From an uncultured Clostridium sp. (lineage in GTDB: Bacteria > Bacillota > Clostridia > Lachnospirales > Lachnospiraceae): 64,000 nt of DNA. This document shows positions 1 to 8,663 of this stretch, in pieces; position 1 is the first letter of the stretch; each line of letters starts with the position of its first letter. The stretch is taken from assembly GCA_946498245.1 (NCBI GenBank), contig CAMMNN010000003.1:1-64000 (forward strand), in the 5' to 3' direction. The notes under the pieces are model-generated. The model was not told the origin of the DNA. It saw nothing but the letters and a program-made list of their open reading frames with translations, and did not search any database. The translations under genes and the position numbers were made by a program.

Positions 1-94
1 ACTTCTCAATGGTAAGGCCGCTTTTTTCTTCCTTCATCAGCCATAATCTGTATGTCTCCAGTTCCTCCGGCGTTTTGTTCTTTATTTCCTCCAT
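1..94 (-). CDS. Tyrosine recombinase, N-terminal fragment (partial)
   Basis: Only the first 31 codons lie in the window; the gene runs off the left edge. The ATG at 94 is preceded by an AGGAGG ribosome site about 9 bases upstream. The visible peptide has the pattern ELETYRLWLMKEEKSGLTIEK, which matches the SAM-like core-binding domain at the start of XerC/D and phage-type tyrosine recombinases (LxxEEKSxxTIxKY). The catalytic domain is outside the window, so it is unclear whether this is a XerCD-like housekeeping enzyme or the integrase of another element. The family call rests on about 20 residues. Confidence 0.6.
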   Translation of the reverse strand, partial: MEEIKNKTPEELETYRLWLMKEEKSGLTIEK

Positions 95-210
95 AATAGA
101 TCTCCTCCTTCTGTTTGTCTTCCCAGTCAGCAAGCTGCCAGTATTATTATGTCCTGAACCTTATGTCCAATCCCTTTGCCAATGCGATTGCCCTCCCAAA
201 AACAGATCGA

Positions 211-240
211 AAAAAGCTCAGAAACCCGAAATTTCTGAGC
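211..240 (-). terminator. Intrinsic terminator after rubrerythrin
   Basis: The arms GCTCAGAAA (216-224) and TTTCTGAGC (232-240) are perfect inverted repeats with a 7-base loop. On the minus strand the stem is followed by a T run (complement of 211-215). It lies about 45 bases past the rubrerythrin stop. Confidence 0.75.
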
Positions 241-284
241 CTTTCCCTACTATATTCAAACTCTGTGTTTTTGTCCCCCGTTCT

Positions 285-893
285 TTATTTGCAGCCGCAG
301 CCGGAGGTCCAGGGTGCCAATTCCATGCGGATAAAGTATCCCTGCTCATGCTGGCATACCGGGCACTTTTTCGGTGCTTCCTTTCCTTCGTATACGTACC
401 CGCAGTTTAAGCATACCCAGCCTGTTTCCACATCAGACACAAAAAGTTTCCCGCTTTCCATCAGCTTATAGAACATTTCAAAACGCTCCGCGTGGGTCTT
501 TTCTATCTGGGCGATCATGCGGAATGTCTGGGCGATCCTGGAAAATCCTTCCTGCTCTGCAATATCGCCAAAGGATTTATATACTACGTCGTGCTCCTCG
601 TATTCGTTATGCATGGCGTCTTTTAACTGGTCCAGGGTATGCTCATCCAGATCCACGGGATAGCCTCCGTCAATATGGATGGTTTCTCCGTTCATATCCT
701 GAAGAAAGTTATAGAAAACTTCCGCGTGTTCTTTCTCCTGATCCGCTGTATACAAAAATACCGCCTGGAGCACAGGGAGTTTCTGCTCTTTTGCCTTTCC
801 TGCAGCCAGAGTGTAGCGGTTTCGGGCCTGACTCTCTCCGGCAAAGGCCCGCATAAGATTTTTTGCGGTTTCACTGTTTCTAAAATCAGTCAT
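285..893 (-). CDS. rbr: Rubrerythrin
   Basis: This is a 202-residue cytoplasmic non-heme iron peroxidase that reduces hydrogen peroxide and protects anaerobes from oxidative stress. The N-terminal ferritin-like four-helix domain (about residues 1-145) shows the iron-ligand pattern: an early GESQARNRY, then EKEHAE near residue 53, and EKTHAERF near 130. The C-terminal rubredoxin-like domain has CxxC pairs at residues 161/164 and 177/180 for the Fe(SCys)4 site. The length matches the family (about 190-200). The start at 893 has AGGAGG upstream. A short tail ending CGCK is slightly unusual. It appears monocistronic, with its own terminator at 211-240. Confidence 0.96.
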   Translation of the reverse strand: MTDFRNSETAKNLMRAFAGESQARNRYTLAAGKAKEQKLPVLQAVFLYTADQEKEHAEVFYNFLQDMNGETIHIDGGYPVDLDEHTLDQLKDAMHNEYEEHDVVYKSFGDIAEQEGFSRIAQTFRMIAQIEKTHAERFEMFYKLMESGKLFVSDVETGWVCLNCGYVYEGKEAPKKCPVCQHEQGYFIRMELAPWTSGCGCK

Positions 894-1012
894 AATGAGG
901 TTCCTCCTTCTATTTGGATTTCCCTCTCATTATATCCAGATTCGCCCAAAAAATACCTGTCTTCGGGGTCTGCCTGATAATCCTTCCGCCGCCTGCTCAC
1001 AAGGCAAGCCAA

Positions 1013-1531
1013 CTATGGAGAAGGATGTAAAACGGCCTCTACCTGGGCTTCCAGTTCATCGGCATACATGGGGAAGCGTTCTCTTGGAAGAAGTCGTCCC
1101 TCCTTCCACATGGTTCTCACTTCCTCCATGGTGACGAAACGCGCGTCCACCACCTCTTCTTTCTGTAAAATCAAATCCTTTTCCGTAACATCCTGAACCG
1201 TAACATAGGTATCTACAAACCGTTCCGGCCGTTCTACGGAATGAAGGAGTTTTACTTCCTCCGGACGGGCGTGGATTCCCACCTCCTCAGCCAATTCCCT
1301 TAAAACACTTTCCAAACTGCTCTCTCCGGCCTGGGCGGAACCGCCGGTACATTCCCACCAAAGTCCGAAGGTCTTTCCCGGATGGCGCTGGGTCAGCAAA
1401 AGCTTTCCCTCTCTGTTGATGGTCCATATATCCGTTACAATGTGGTAATCTCCCGGAGCCAGCGGCACTCCCCGTACATGGGTTCTCCCTGTCTTTCTCC
1501 GTTCCTTATCGTATACATCCCAAATCTCCAT
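1013..1531 (-). CDS. NUDIX hydrolase
   Basis: This 172-residue protein is of the Idi/YfcD-like NUDIX type, which hydrolyses nucleoside diphosphates linked to another group. The Nudix box is intact near residues 63-86: a G-rich start (GGSAQAGE) followed by the RELAEEVGI core that binds the divalent metal. The opening MEIWDVYDKERRKTG is typical of the subgroup related to isopentenyl-diphosphate isomerase-like NUDIX proteins. The substrate cannot be read from the sequence. It sits alone between rubrerythrin and a DUF6062 gene on the same strand, and an operon is possible but not shown. Confidence 0.9.
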   Translation of the reverse strand: MEIWDVYDKERRKTGRTHVRGVPLAPGDYHIVTDIWTINREGKLLLTQRHPGKTFGLWWECTGGSAQAGESSLESVLRELAEEVGIHARPEEVKLLHSVERPERFVDTYVTVQDVTEKDLILQKEEVVDARFVTMEEVRTMWKEGRLLPRERFPMYADELEAQVEAVLHPSP

Positions 1532-1579
1532 CGTCCCCCGCCTTTCTCTTTTTAAACCAGCGTCCGCATCTGCTTTGTT

Positions 1580-2344
1580 CTATTTCTGCCGGAATATGGG
1601 ATCCGCAGGATACCCGCCCGTAATCTTCTGCATGGTTCTCGGCACGGCATCCCGGGAATTTTTCCAGTCTGCGTCCTCATTTTTGTAATCGTATTTTTCC
1701 ACAAACCAGTCAATATCTTCCTGAATCCGGGCCAGCTCCCGTTCCATCATATCTATCAGAACTCTTTTTACAGTCTCCCGTTTTTCCTCCTTCATGTTTT
1801 CCATGCAGGCGTTAAGCACATCATAAAAATGGGGCAGGCAAAAGCCTTTGGATTTTTCCAGCAAATCCAGAAACTCCGGCTCCGTTTTCAGCAGATATAC
1901 AAAGGTATTCATAATCCGCCCGTAAGTCTCCTCCAGCTTTTTGCACACATAGCATTCTTCCTGTCTTCCGGTTCCAAAGGTTCCGGTTTTGGCGGATCCG
2001 GGTTTTATCAGTCCCAAAATTCCGCCTCTGGCTTTGGGCTGGGCTTCGGAGGGAGTCCGCCCTTTCTCTGCGGTTTCCCGAAAATGATCCCTCAGATACT
2101 TCATGCGGGTTTTCAGTATCCACGCATTTCCCAAATAGTTTCCATAGTCATACATCATTTTGGTATGCTTTCTGCAAAATCCGGTTTTATCCGTTTCCGC
2201 CCGAATATCGTCTTCCATATAAGAAGAGCCTAAGGTAAAGCTGATGGTATCTTGTTCCAGCTTCCGCTCCAAATAGCAGCAGGGACATTCATCTCCGGAT
2301 TTCACTGCGTCCATTACTTCTATTGTATATAATTTTTCCTTCAC
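1580..2344 (-). CDS. DUF6062 family protein
   Basis: This 254-residue protein has unknown function. Its GTG start at 2344 follows GGGAGGG. It carries several cysteine pairs: ECPCCYLERK near residue 20, FCRKH near 57, ECYVCKK near 130 and FCLPH near 168. This CxxC/CxxH spacing is the hallmark of DUF6062 proteins of Clostridia and suggests metal or Fe-S binding. The rest is mainly charged helix. There is no signal peptide or membrane segment, so it is probably cytoplasmic. The upstream NUDIX gene is not clearly linked. Confidence 0.8.
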   Translation of the reverse strand: MKEKLYTIEVMDAVKSGDECPCCYLERKLEQDTISFTLGSSYMEDDIRAETDKTGFCRKHTKMMYDYGNYLGNAWILKTRMKYLRDHFRETAEKGRTPSEAQPKARGGILGLIKPGSAKTGTFGTGRQEECYVCKKLEETYGRIMNTFVYLLKTEPEFLDLLEKSKGFCLPHFYDVLNACMENMKEEKRETVKRVLIDMMERELARIQEDIDWFVEKYDYKNEDADWKNSRDAVPRTMQKITGGYPADPIFRQK

Positions 2345-2490
2345 GTCCGCTTCCCTCCCCCTGATTTCCTTTTTCTTCCATAATACACGTTCCCTTATTC
2401 TCCGTCAAGATCTCAGTTTATGTATTCCATTTATGGCTAATACCCAATAATGAGTAATCGTAGTACATATATAGCAAGGAGGGGATACAA

Positions 2491-2823
2491 ATGATTTCTT
2501 ACAGCCGTTTATGGGAGACAATGGAAAAAAAGTCCATTACAAAGTATTACTTAATCCATTATTGTCAGGTCAGCTCCGGACAACTGAACCGCCTGAAGCA
2601 TAACCGCTACGTCTCCACACACACCATTGAAATGCTCTGCCGCCTGCTGTCCTGCCGCATCGAAGATATTATGGAATATCAGCCGGATTTCCTGCCTGCC
2701 GACGATGCCTTGTCCGTCCCGGAAGCAGCAAATTACAAGCCCAGAAAAAAAGCTGCTTCCAGCAGGAAAAAGGCTCCGTCTCCCGGCAAAAAAGAGCGCA
2801 CTCCGCCGGAGGCTTCTCTGTGA
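2491..2823 (+). CDS. Small XRE-family (HTH_26-like) regulator with basic tail
   Basis: This 110-residue DNA-binding protein is preceded by GGAGGGG. Residues about 5-70 form a Cro/CI-type helix-turn-helix (ITKYYLIHYCQVSSGQLNRLKH, then TIEMLCRLLSCRIEDIMEY), matching the short YozG-like XRE group. The last 35 residues are rich in Lys, Arg, Ser and Pro and look disordered; a basic tail like this could add nonspecific DNA affinity. Its targets are unknown. It is the only plus-strand gene in this stretch and faces the carboxypeptidase gene. Several hairpins fill the space between them. Confidence 0.8.
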   Translation: MISYSRLWETMEKKSITKYYLIHYCQVSSGQLNRLKHNRYVSTHTIEMLCRLLSCRIEDIMEYQPDFLPADDALSVPEAANYKPRKKAASSRKKAPSPGKKERTPPEASL

Positions 2824-2844
2824 CAGGAAACTCCTGTTATAAAA

Positions 2845-2894
2845 AGAATCCTGCTTTGCAGGATTCTCCGCCTGAGGCGGGTCGCTTTAGCGAC
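2845..2894. repeat. Three abutting perfect hairpins (REP-like)
   Basis: Three perfect palindromes lie end to end with no gap: 2845-2867 (10-bp stem, TTT loop), 2868-2880 (CCGCC-TGA-GGCGG) and 2881-2894 (GTCGCT-TT-AGCGAC). They sit between convergent genes. The first could stop transcription, but no T run follows it, so the set looks more like a dispersed palindromic element than a simple terminator. Confidence 0.6.
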
Positions 2895-2901
2895 ATAACT
2901 C

Positions 2902-2939
2902 CTCTCCGCCGCAGTGCGTTCCTGCCCGGAGAGCTTTTT
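2902..2939 (+). terminator. Probable terminator of the XRE-type gene
   Basis: The arms CTCTCCG (2902-2908) and CGGAGAG (2927-2933) are followed by CTTTTTG. The loop is long (18 bases). A further palindrome, AGGAAATTC/GAATTTCCT (2947-2968), lies just beyond. Confidence 0.5.
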
Positions 2940-2970
2940 GTTCTATAGGAAATTCAGAGGAATTTCCTGT

Positions 2971-3022
2971 AAAACAAAAACAAGCGCAGCAGTCTTCCCC
3001 TGTCCGGAGCAAGCTGCTGCGC
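2971..3022 (-). terminator. Terminator of the carboxypeptidase gene
   Basis: GCGCAGCAG (2984-2992) pairs with CTGCTGCGC (3014-3022). On the minus strand the stem is followed by a T-rich stretch (complement of 2971-2983). It lies directly after the stop at 3029. Confidence 0.75.
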
Positions 3023-3028
3023 CTTCTT

Positions 3029-4378
3029 TTAATTCTGAACCATAACCCCGTCGGCGTTTACGTAATAGCCGTCCGGAGTAGTGGTATTTCTCAGCATTTC
3101 GCCGTTAGATCCCACATAGAACCACTGGCCGGAACTATTCTGTACCCAGGCGTTTTTTGCCAGAGAGCCGTCTGCCTGGAAGTAATACCAGATCCCTCCT
3201 ACAAACTGACGCCACCCCGTAGCCATATACTGATTGGAGTCAAACCAGTATTCTTTTCCATTGATGGTCTGCCATTCGTTGGCCGCACGGCTGCCGTTGG
3301 CCTTTATGTAGTACCAGCCATTGCTGTCCTGCTTCCAGCTTCCGCCGCTCTGGGAACCGGTTGGGGAAACGGAAGAATTTAATTGTCCGGCCTCGGCCAA
3401 TGCAAAGCCATAATCCAACAGGGCCTTGGTATCTTCATAGTGAGTCTGACTGCTCTTCATAATAATGGCAATCAAACGAACCCCGTCCCGTTCCGCACAG
3501 GTGGCCAGAGTGTTTCCGGCCTTGGAGGTGTATCCTGTCTTTCCCGCCACGATTCCTTTATAATAACGGGAATCATTGGAATAGAGCATTTTGTGGCCCA
3601 TAGTAATGGTTCTGGCGGAAGCTTTCTTCGTAGCCGGGAACTCATAAGACAGCGTGGATGCGACCTTTGCAATGGTGGGATTTTGGAACGCTGCTCTGGC
3701 AATGAGCGCCATATCTCTGGGCGTTGTATAATGCTCCGTATTGTTCAGTCCGTTGGGGTTGGCAAAATGAGTATCGGTACAGCCCAGTTCCTTAGCCCGG
3801 GCGTTCATTTTGTCGGCAAAACTGCTGACACTTCCGGAAATATGCTCTGCAAGGCCGTTGGCCACCTCGTTAGCGGATTTCAGCAAGAGGCCGTACAGGC
3901 ACTGTTCCACTGACAGCTTGTCCCCGGCAGTCAGGCTCAGGGTTACTGCTCCGGATTCCAGATTCGTAGTAGCGGTTTCTGAAAAAGTCACCGTATCGCT
4001 CAGGCTGCAGTTTTCCACTGTCAAAAGGGCTGTCATCAATTTCGTAATGCTAGCCGGATAAAAGCGGGTAGTCCCATTCTTTTCAAAGAGAATCTCCCCT
4101 GTATTGGCATTTAATAAAACGGCGCCCTCCGACTGGATCGTCGGCTTGGCAATCTGTGTGCTTGTGCCTGCACTTGTGTTTTGAGAGGTTCCTCCAGATG
4201 AAGGCGTATTGCCTGACGGCGAAGAAGGTGACGGCGTCCCGGTACCGACAGACGGCGACTGTCCGGAACTCACCTGTCCCTCAGGGCCGGTAAATCCCAG
4301 CACCTCTCCGTATGCCGTACTGCTCCAAATCATGCTGACTGCCATACCCAGGCACAGCAAACGCTTCCACTTTATCAT
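3029..4378 (-). CDS. D-alanyl-D-alanine carboxypeptidase with cell-wall-binding repeats
   Basis: This is a 449-residue exported peptidase_S11 enzyme (DacA/DacF group) that removes the terminal D-Ala from peptidoglycan pentapeptides. A signal peptide covers residues 1-24. A Ser/Pro/Gly/Thr-rich linker follows (about 30-80), then the catalytic domain with the SxxK motif SITK (110-113), SAN near 168 and KTG near 280. The C-terminal 100 residues carry three to four aromatic glucan/choline-binding type repeats (GWYYIKANGS, EYWFDSN, WYYFQADGS, WFYVGSNG), which would hold it on the wall. An extended -10 (TGATATACT, near 4458-4466) may be its promoter. A second S11 paralogue lies at 6133-7575. Confidence 0.92.
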   Translation of the reverse strand: MIKWKRLLCLGMAVSMIWSSTAYGEVLGFTGPEGQVSSGQSPSVGTGTPSPSSPSGNTPSSGGTSQNTSAGTSTQIAKPTIQSEGAVLLNANTGEILFEKNGTTRFYPASITKLMTALLTVENCSLSDTVTFSETATTNLESGAVTLSLTAGDKLSVEQCLYGLLLKSANEVANGLAEHISGSVSSFADKMNARAKELGCTDTHFANPNGLNNTEHYTTPRDMALIARAAFQNPTIAKVASTLSYEFPATKKASARTITMGHKMLYSNDSRYYKGIVAGKTGYTSKAGNTLATCAERDGVRLIAIIMKSSQTHYEDTKALLDYGFALAEAGQLNSSVSPTGSQSGGSWKQDSNGWYYIKANGSRAANEWQTINGKEYWFDSNQYMATGWRQFVGGIWYYFQADGSLAKNAWVQNSSGQWFYVGSNGEMLRNTTTPDGYYVNADGVMVQN

Positions 4379-4575
4379 TTCTTAAAATCTCCTGTCGTAT
4401 TTTATCGGGTTCAAACTTTCCGCCCGCTATGGCGGCATATAACCGTATCTTCATACGAGTATATCACACTTTTTGCAGTCAAAAAACAAAATTTTGCGAC
4501 GATTTTCTTACGACTTTCTGTCTTTGCCTTTATGGGGCCAGAAAGAGACCCGTCTGCTGCCCTTAAACCTATGCC

Positions 4576-6126
4576 CTACCTATTGGCAGGCCCCAGAATA
4601 ATATACGAATTTTCCCGTTCCAAGCGTTCCGGAAGAGATTCTTCCAGGGAAGGGAAAGCCGTTTCTATGGTTTCTGTTTCTATGGTTTCTGTTTCTATGG
4701 TTTCTTCTTCAGACGGGTTCTCTAAAGATGAAGGCGGCTCTGTTTCCGCCGGCAGCTCCTCCGTTTCTTCTGAGGGTTCCCCCTGGGAAGTAAACAGTTC
4801 TTCTGACGTAGGACTGAAGCCTTCTGTGGTAGGAAGAAGTTCTTCTTCCTCCAAAAAGCTTTCTTCCAAGCTCTCCCGGCTTTCCATGTTCTCTCTTTCC
4901 GCTTCTGTGGTTTTTGCAGCGGAAGTCGTTTTCTTAGGCGCGGTCTGCCTGCTCTTTTCCTCAATGGCCTGACTGATCTGCCTGACCTTGTCTGATACCT
5001 GGTAATTTTCTGTTCCATAAAGAAATTTATGGAGCTGGGATACATTATCCGCCAAATCAACGGGAAAAACGTAATCAATTCCCCTTCCGTTTTCTACGAT
5101 CCGTTTGGCTTCTAATTGAAAGGGGAACCCGGAGGCCGCTTCCATATGGAATTTGGAAAGGGTCTGGATAGCCGGCAGAAGATCCGCCGCTTCCAGGCTG
5201 GTTTTCGTCTGGGGCAGTACGCCTGCCAGGATCTGGCTCAGCACCGGCAGCTCCGCTTTCTTCGCCTTTTCCAATATCTTGGATAAAACCTCTCTCTGGC
5301 GCTCTGTCCGCTGAAAATCCGAGTCCATATAGCGAAGTCTGGCATAGGCTACGGTCTGGACTCCGTCCAAGTGGTTCAGCCCCGCCTGTTTTAGCTGGTG
5401 AGATCCAACTCCCGTACCCTCCACTGTGCTGGTAATGTAGCCGTTAATATACCGAAATTCCTCCTTGGTCAGCTCTATGTCAATTCCTCCTAGCAGATTG
5501 ACCGTATCCGCCACAGCCTTCCAGTTTACTGCCACGTAATCGTCGATTTCAATATCCAGGTTTTCGTTAAGTGCCTCCACAGCCTGCCCGATGCCCCCTC
5601 TGGCGTAGGCTTCGTTAATCTTTTTGTAGGGATTTTTCTCCCCCACCTTCATACAGGTATCCCGGTAAATGGAAACCACCCGCACGTCCCCTGTCTTTTC
5701 ATTAATATTGCAGAGCATAATTACGTCCGCATTGGTCCCTTTTCCCAAACTGCCGTCTCTGGAATCCACGCCAAATACCGCAATCGTCCAGTTTTCCCTC
5801 ATAACCTGCTGGGTGGAGGTATCGATATTGGGATTGGTAAAATCCTCCATCTGGATCTGGGGTTCCTTTTGAAGTTTTCCAAACAGGCTGAATACCCAAA
5901 AAGCTGCGCCGGCAAAAGCAGCCGCCGCAATTACACAGGCAATGGCGGCGGCCCACTTTATATACAGGGCATATTTCTTTTGTTTCTTTCTTTTTCCTTG
6001 TCTTTCGGGAAATCTGGAATCATATCCTCCTTCCCGGTGTATCCGTACTTTCTTTCCTTTTTTGGGGGTTGTCCCCACGGGTTTTCTTCTGTCAGTAAGG
6101 TCTTCTTTTCTGCCTTCCTGCTTCAT
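4576..6126 (-). CDS. LytR-CpsA-Psr (LCP) family protein
   Basis: This 516-residue membrane-anchored enzyme belongs to a family that transfers polyprenyl-linked polymers such as teichoic acids or capsule to peptidoglycan. A very basic cytoplasmic head (about 1-50) precedes one membrane helix (about 52-78), then the extracytoplasmic LCP domain with FGVDSRDGSLGKGTNADVIM and the Arg-rich VSIYRDTCMKV and YARLRYMDSDFQRTERQR motifs. After about residue 380 it has an extra 130-residue Ser/Thr/Glu-rich tail, not part of the LCP core, with a short ETIET repeat. The start at 6126 lies only 6 bases past the stop of the upstream carboxypeptidase, so the two are probably co-transcribed. Confidence 0.93.
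   Translation of the reverse strand: MKQEGRKEDLTDRRKPVGTTPKKGKKVRIHREGGYDSRFPERQGKRKKQKKYALYIKWAAAIACVIAAAAFAGAAFWVFSLFGKLQKEPQIQMEDFTNPNIDTSTQQVMRENWTIAVFGVDSRDGSLGKGTNADVIMLCNINEKTGDVRVVSIYRDTCMKVGEKNPYKKINEAYARGGIGQAVEALNENLDIEIDDYVAVNWKAVADTVNLLGGIDIELTKEEFRYINGYITSTVEGTGVGSHQLKQAGLNHLDGVQTVAYARLRYMDSDFQRTERQREVLSKILEKAKKAELPVLSQILAGVLPQTKTSLEAADLLPAIQTLSKFHMEAASGFPFQLEAKRIVENGRGIDYVFPVDLADNVSQLHKFLYGTENYQVSDKVRQISQAIEEKSRQTAPKKTTSAAKTTEAERENMESRESLEESFLEEEELLPTTEGFSPTSEELFTSQGEPSEETEELPAETEPPSSLENPSEEETIETETIETETIETAFPSLEESLPERLERENSYIILGPANR
4661..4705. repeat. Three exact 15-bp tandem repeats inside the LCP gene
   Basis: The unit GTTTCTATGGTTTCT occurs three times in a row (4661-4675, 4676-4690, 4691-4705). 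On the coding strand it encodes the ETIET repeats of the acidic tail. The unit length is a multiple of three, so slippage would change tail length without breaking the frame. Confidence 0.85.
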
Positions 6127-6132
6127 ATTCCC

Positions 6133-7575
6133 CTATCCTCTTTTTTTCAGCTTTTCCTGCCTTTCTTTCATCAGACGGTCAAATTCTTCCATGGATACTC
6201 CGGACTCCTCCAGCCTACGCCTTCTGGCCTGCAGTCTCTCTCTGCGCTTTTCAGCTTCTCTCTTCGCCCGGACATTTCCGTACCAGATAAGTCCTCCTAT
6301 CAGTGCTGCCACTGCTGCGATTGCCGCCGCCAGAATCAATATCCACACCGGAAATCCGGCATTGGCGGCGCTTCCCTCTTCTTCCGGAGCCGGGGCGGCT
6401 GCTGCCTCCGTTTCCTGAGGAGGCGTTTCCGCTATAGGTTCCTCCGCCTGCACATAGGCGTATCCTACCTCCCGCTCCTCATAGGTGTAATTTAAAACGG
6501 CTATGGTGCCTTCCGGGGCATCTTGGGGAATCTCCAGGGAAATAGTCCGCGTTAAATCGCTGAAAACAGCCCCCGCCGGAACCGTAACGGCTCCTGATCC
6601 GGCTATCGTCAGTATTGCCCCATCGCCAATAGCGGCTCCGGCGGCTTTTAATTCCTCTCCCAAAGCGTCCAGATTGGTTTCTTCCTCTGCCGGATTGTAA
6701 TTGATAAACGCGTCAAACCCGTAATCCAAAAGCTGCCGGGTATCGGTGTAAGTCGTATAATGATCCGGTTTGCTTCCTTTTAAAATAACTACAATCAGGG
6801 TCCGGCCGTCCCGTTCCGCCACTGTAGCCAAAGTGTTTCCTGCCAGAGTAGTATACCCCGTTTTTCCGCCTTTAACATCAGGATCATAATACCGGCTCCA
6901 ATCTTCCAGCATCATTTTGTGCTCCTGGCGTACCGTAAGCCCTTCGGGATCATTGGCTGTAGGGGGGAGCTGATACGAAAGATCCCCTTGGATTTTCCGG
7001 AACTCTTCGTTTTCCCAGGCCGCCTGAACTATGAGGGCGAAGTCTCTGGCTGTGGTATAGTGTTCCGGGTCATTGAGCCCGCTGGGATTTTTAAAGCTGG
7101 TATTGACACAGCCTAATTCTCTGGCTCTTTCCGTCATCAGTTCCGCAAATGCCTCCCGGCTGCCGGATACGTGCTCCGCCAAAGCATTGGCGGCTTCGTT
7201 GGCGGATTTCAGCAGCATTGCATACAGACAATCCTTTACTGTCATCTGCTCTCCGGCATCAATGCCTGCGTTGGTGCTGCCGGATTCTACATTGTAAACG
7301 GCATCATAAGAAAACGTAACTACTTCGTCCATGGAACAGTTTTCCAGAACAAGAAGAGCCGTCATGATCTTGGTAATACTGGCGGGGTAATACTGTTCCT
7401 TGCTGTTTTTTCCGTACAGTACAGCACCGGAATCGGCGTCCATTACCACCCCTGCCTCAGATTCCAGGTTAACCTCAGAATCATCCGGCCACACCGGGGC
7501 CCCGTAAGCTGCGGTGCTTCCCAAAAGAGATAAAACCATTACTGCCGTCAGCAGCTTTCCCATTAGTTTTTTCAT
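6133..7575 (-). CDS. D-alanyl-D-alanine carboxypeptidase with C-terminal membrane anchor
   Basis: This is a 480-residue peptidase_S11 enzyme of the DacF/PBP5 type. It has a signal peptide (1-25), SITK at 66-69, SANEAANALAEH near 125 and a KTGYT motif near 235. A PBP5-like C-terminal domain (about 290-375) is followed by a Pro/Glu/Ala linker, one membrane helix (FPVWILILAAAIAAVAALIG, about 408-430) and a highly charged coiled-coil tail that would be cytoplasmic. Family members usually end in an amphipathic anchor, so the true membrane helix plus tail is an elaboration. It leads a likely operon with the LCP gene at 4576-6126. Confidence 0.92.
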   Translation of the reverse strand: MKKLMGKLLTAVMVLSLLGSTAAYGAPVWPDDSEVNLESEAGVVMDADSGAVLYGKNSKEQYYPASITKIMTALLVLENCSMDEVVTFSYDAVYNVESGSTNAGIDAGEQMTVKDCLYAMLLKSANEAANALAEHVSGSREAFAELMTERARELGCVNTSFKNPSGLNDPEHYTTARDFALIVQAAWENEEFRKIQGDLSYQLPPTANDPEGLTVRQEHKMMLEDWSRYYDPDVKGGKTGYTTLAGNTLATVAERDGRTLIVVILKGSKPDHYTTYTDTRQLLDYGFDAFINYNPAEEETNLDALGEELKAAGAAIGDGAILTIAGSGAVTVPAGAVFSDLTRTISLEIPQDAPEGTIAVLNYTYEEREVGYAYVQAEEPIAETPPQETEAAAAPAPEEEGSAANAGFPVWILILAAAIAAVAALIGGLIWYGNVRAKREAEKRRERLQARRRRLEESGVSMEEFDRLMKERQEKLKKRG

Positions 7576-7653
7576 ACTAAAACTCTGCCTTTTCCATCAA
7601 TTTTCACCATACTCATGATACCATACTCTTCCTTTCCAGTTCTTTCTTTTTTC

Positions 7654-8601
7654 TTACATTTGTGTGAACTCGCCGCTAAATCTTTCCATTCGCAGGGAAC
7701 TGACCTTTCTGTCGTAAATGCGATCCCCGCTGTTGGCTTCCCCGCACAAAAGAGGGCTGTCCGCTCTGTAAGAAAGCCGTTTCAGGGATACCCCTTCCTT
7801 CCCCTCAGAAGCGTAGCAGTAGCGGCAGCCGGCCGGACAGGTATCATAGGCCCCAATATCTATGCTTTCCATGCATCCGCATTCCGTCCTCTGGCCTTTG
7901 TCTTTCCCGGCTTTCAGACGGAAACCGCCGATTTTTTCCAGCCGCTCTCTGTCAATGCAGGCTCCCTTCTCTACTCCCGGCCAGCCGGCCCATAGAGGTT
8001 CGGCGCAGGAAACGGTTTTCATGCCGTTTTCAGCGGCAATCTCCGCCAGAATGCCTGCCAGGGATTTCATTTCTTCCGGAGTGATCTCCTTTAGCCCCGT
8101 TCCCTTCATATTGCGCTTTGTCTTTCTGTATAAATCCAAAAAGCTGATTACTGCCTGATCCGTAGATCCCCGCAGGTGTTCTGCAATGTTTCTGAATGTC
8201 TTTTCATGGTAAGAGGCCGTATATTTTTCACTGAAAAAGATGGGATCATACCGCCATACCATACGATCCGCTCCCGCTTTGTCGGCCAGTCTGCAAAAAA
8301 GAGGAATCAACTCTCTGTTTTTATCCGGAAGTCCCGGCTCAATGTCCCCTTCATAGCCTGTCAGGGTAAATTGCAGGTACCACGGCCAGGGCTGAAGCTC
8401 TTCCAGATAAGCGGCCAGACCAACTGGGTTTTTGCTCCAAAATACGATCCCGTCTACCGTATCAGCCCCCAGGCGAATCCTGCTGATCTGCCTGGGATTG
8501 ATGGGATTCCTCACCCACGCTTCCCCGTCCCGCAGGCGTTCCATAAACCATTCCATATAATAGGCAGGAATGTCTGTCCTGCGGCTAGCGCTGATAATCA
8601 T
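7654..8601 (-). CDS. DUF1848 family protein (radical-SAM-like fold suspected)
   Basis: This is a 315-residue cytoplasmic protein. The N-terminus MIISASRRTDIPAYYMEWF and the FWSKNP motif near residue 57 are signatures of DUF1848. A cysteine cluster near residues 235-260 (ECGCM, then DTCPAGCRYCYA) resembles the iron-sulfur ligands of radical-SAM-like proteins such as spore photoproduct lyase relatives, although the order differs from the classical N-terminal CxxxCxxC. The substrate is unknown. It starts with ATG at 8601 behind AGGAGAG and is separated from the L,D-transpeptidase gene by about 60 bases. Confidence 0.82.
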   Translation of the reverse strand: MIISASRRTDIPAYYMEWFMERLRDGEAWVRNPINPRQISRIRLGADTVDGIVFWSKNPVGLAAYLEELQPWPWYLQFTLTGYEGDIEPGLPDKNRELIPLFCRLADKAGADRMVWRYDPIFFSEKYTASYHEKTFRNIAEHLRGSTDQAVISFLDLYRKTKRNMKGTGLKEITPEEMKSLAGILAEIAAENGMKTVSCAEPLWAGWPGVEKGACIDRERLEKIGGFRLKAGKDKGQRTECGCMESIDIGAYDTCPAGCRYCYASEGKEGVSLKRLSYRADSPLLCGEANSGDRIYDRKVSSLRMERFSGEFTQM

Positions 8602-8663
8602 GTTTTCTCTCCTGGATCTTATATTTCTGGATTATATATTTCCGGATTTTCTATTCCCGGACC

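Noticed and set aside
5869..6495. 208-codon plus-strand frame
   Set aside because: It spans the junction of the LCP and carboxypeptidase genes in antisense and is Phe/Ser/Cys-rich, as expected of a shadow.
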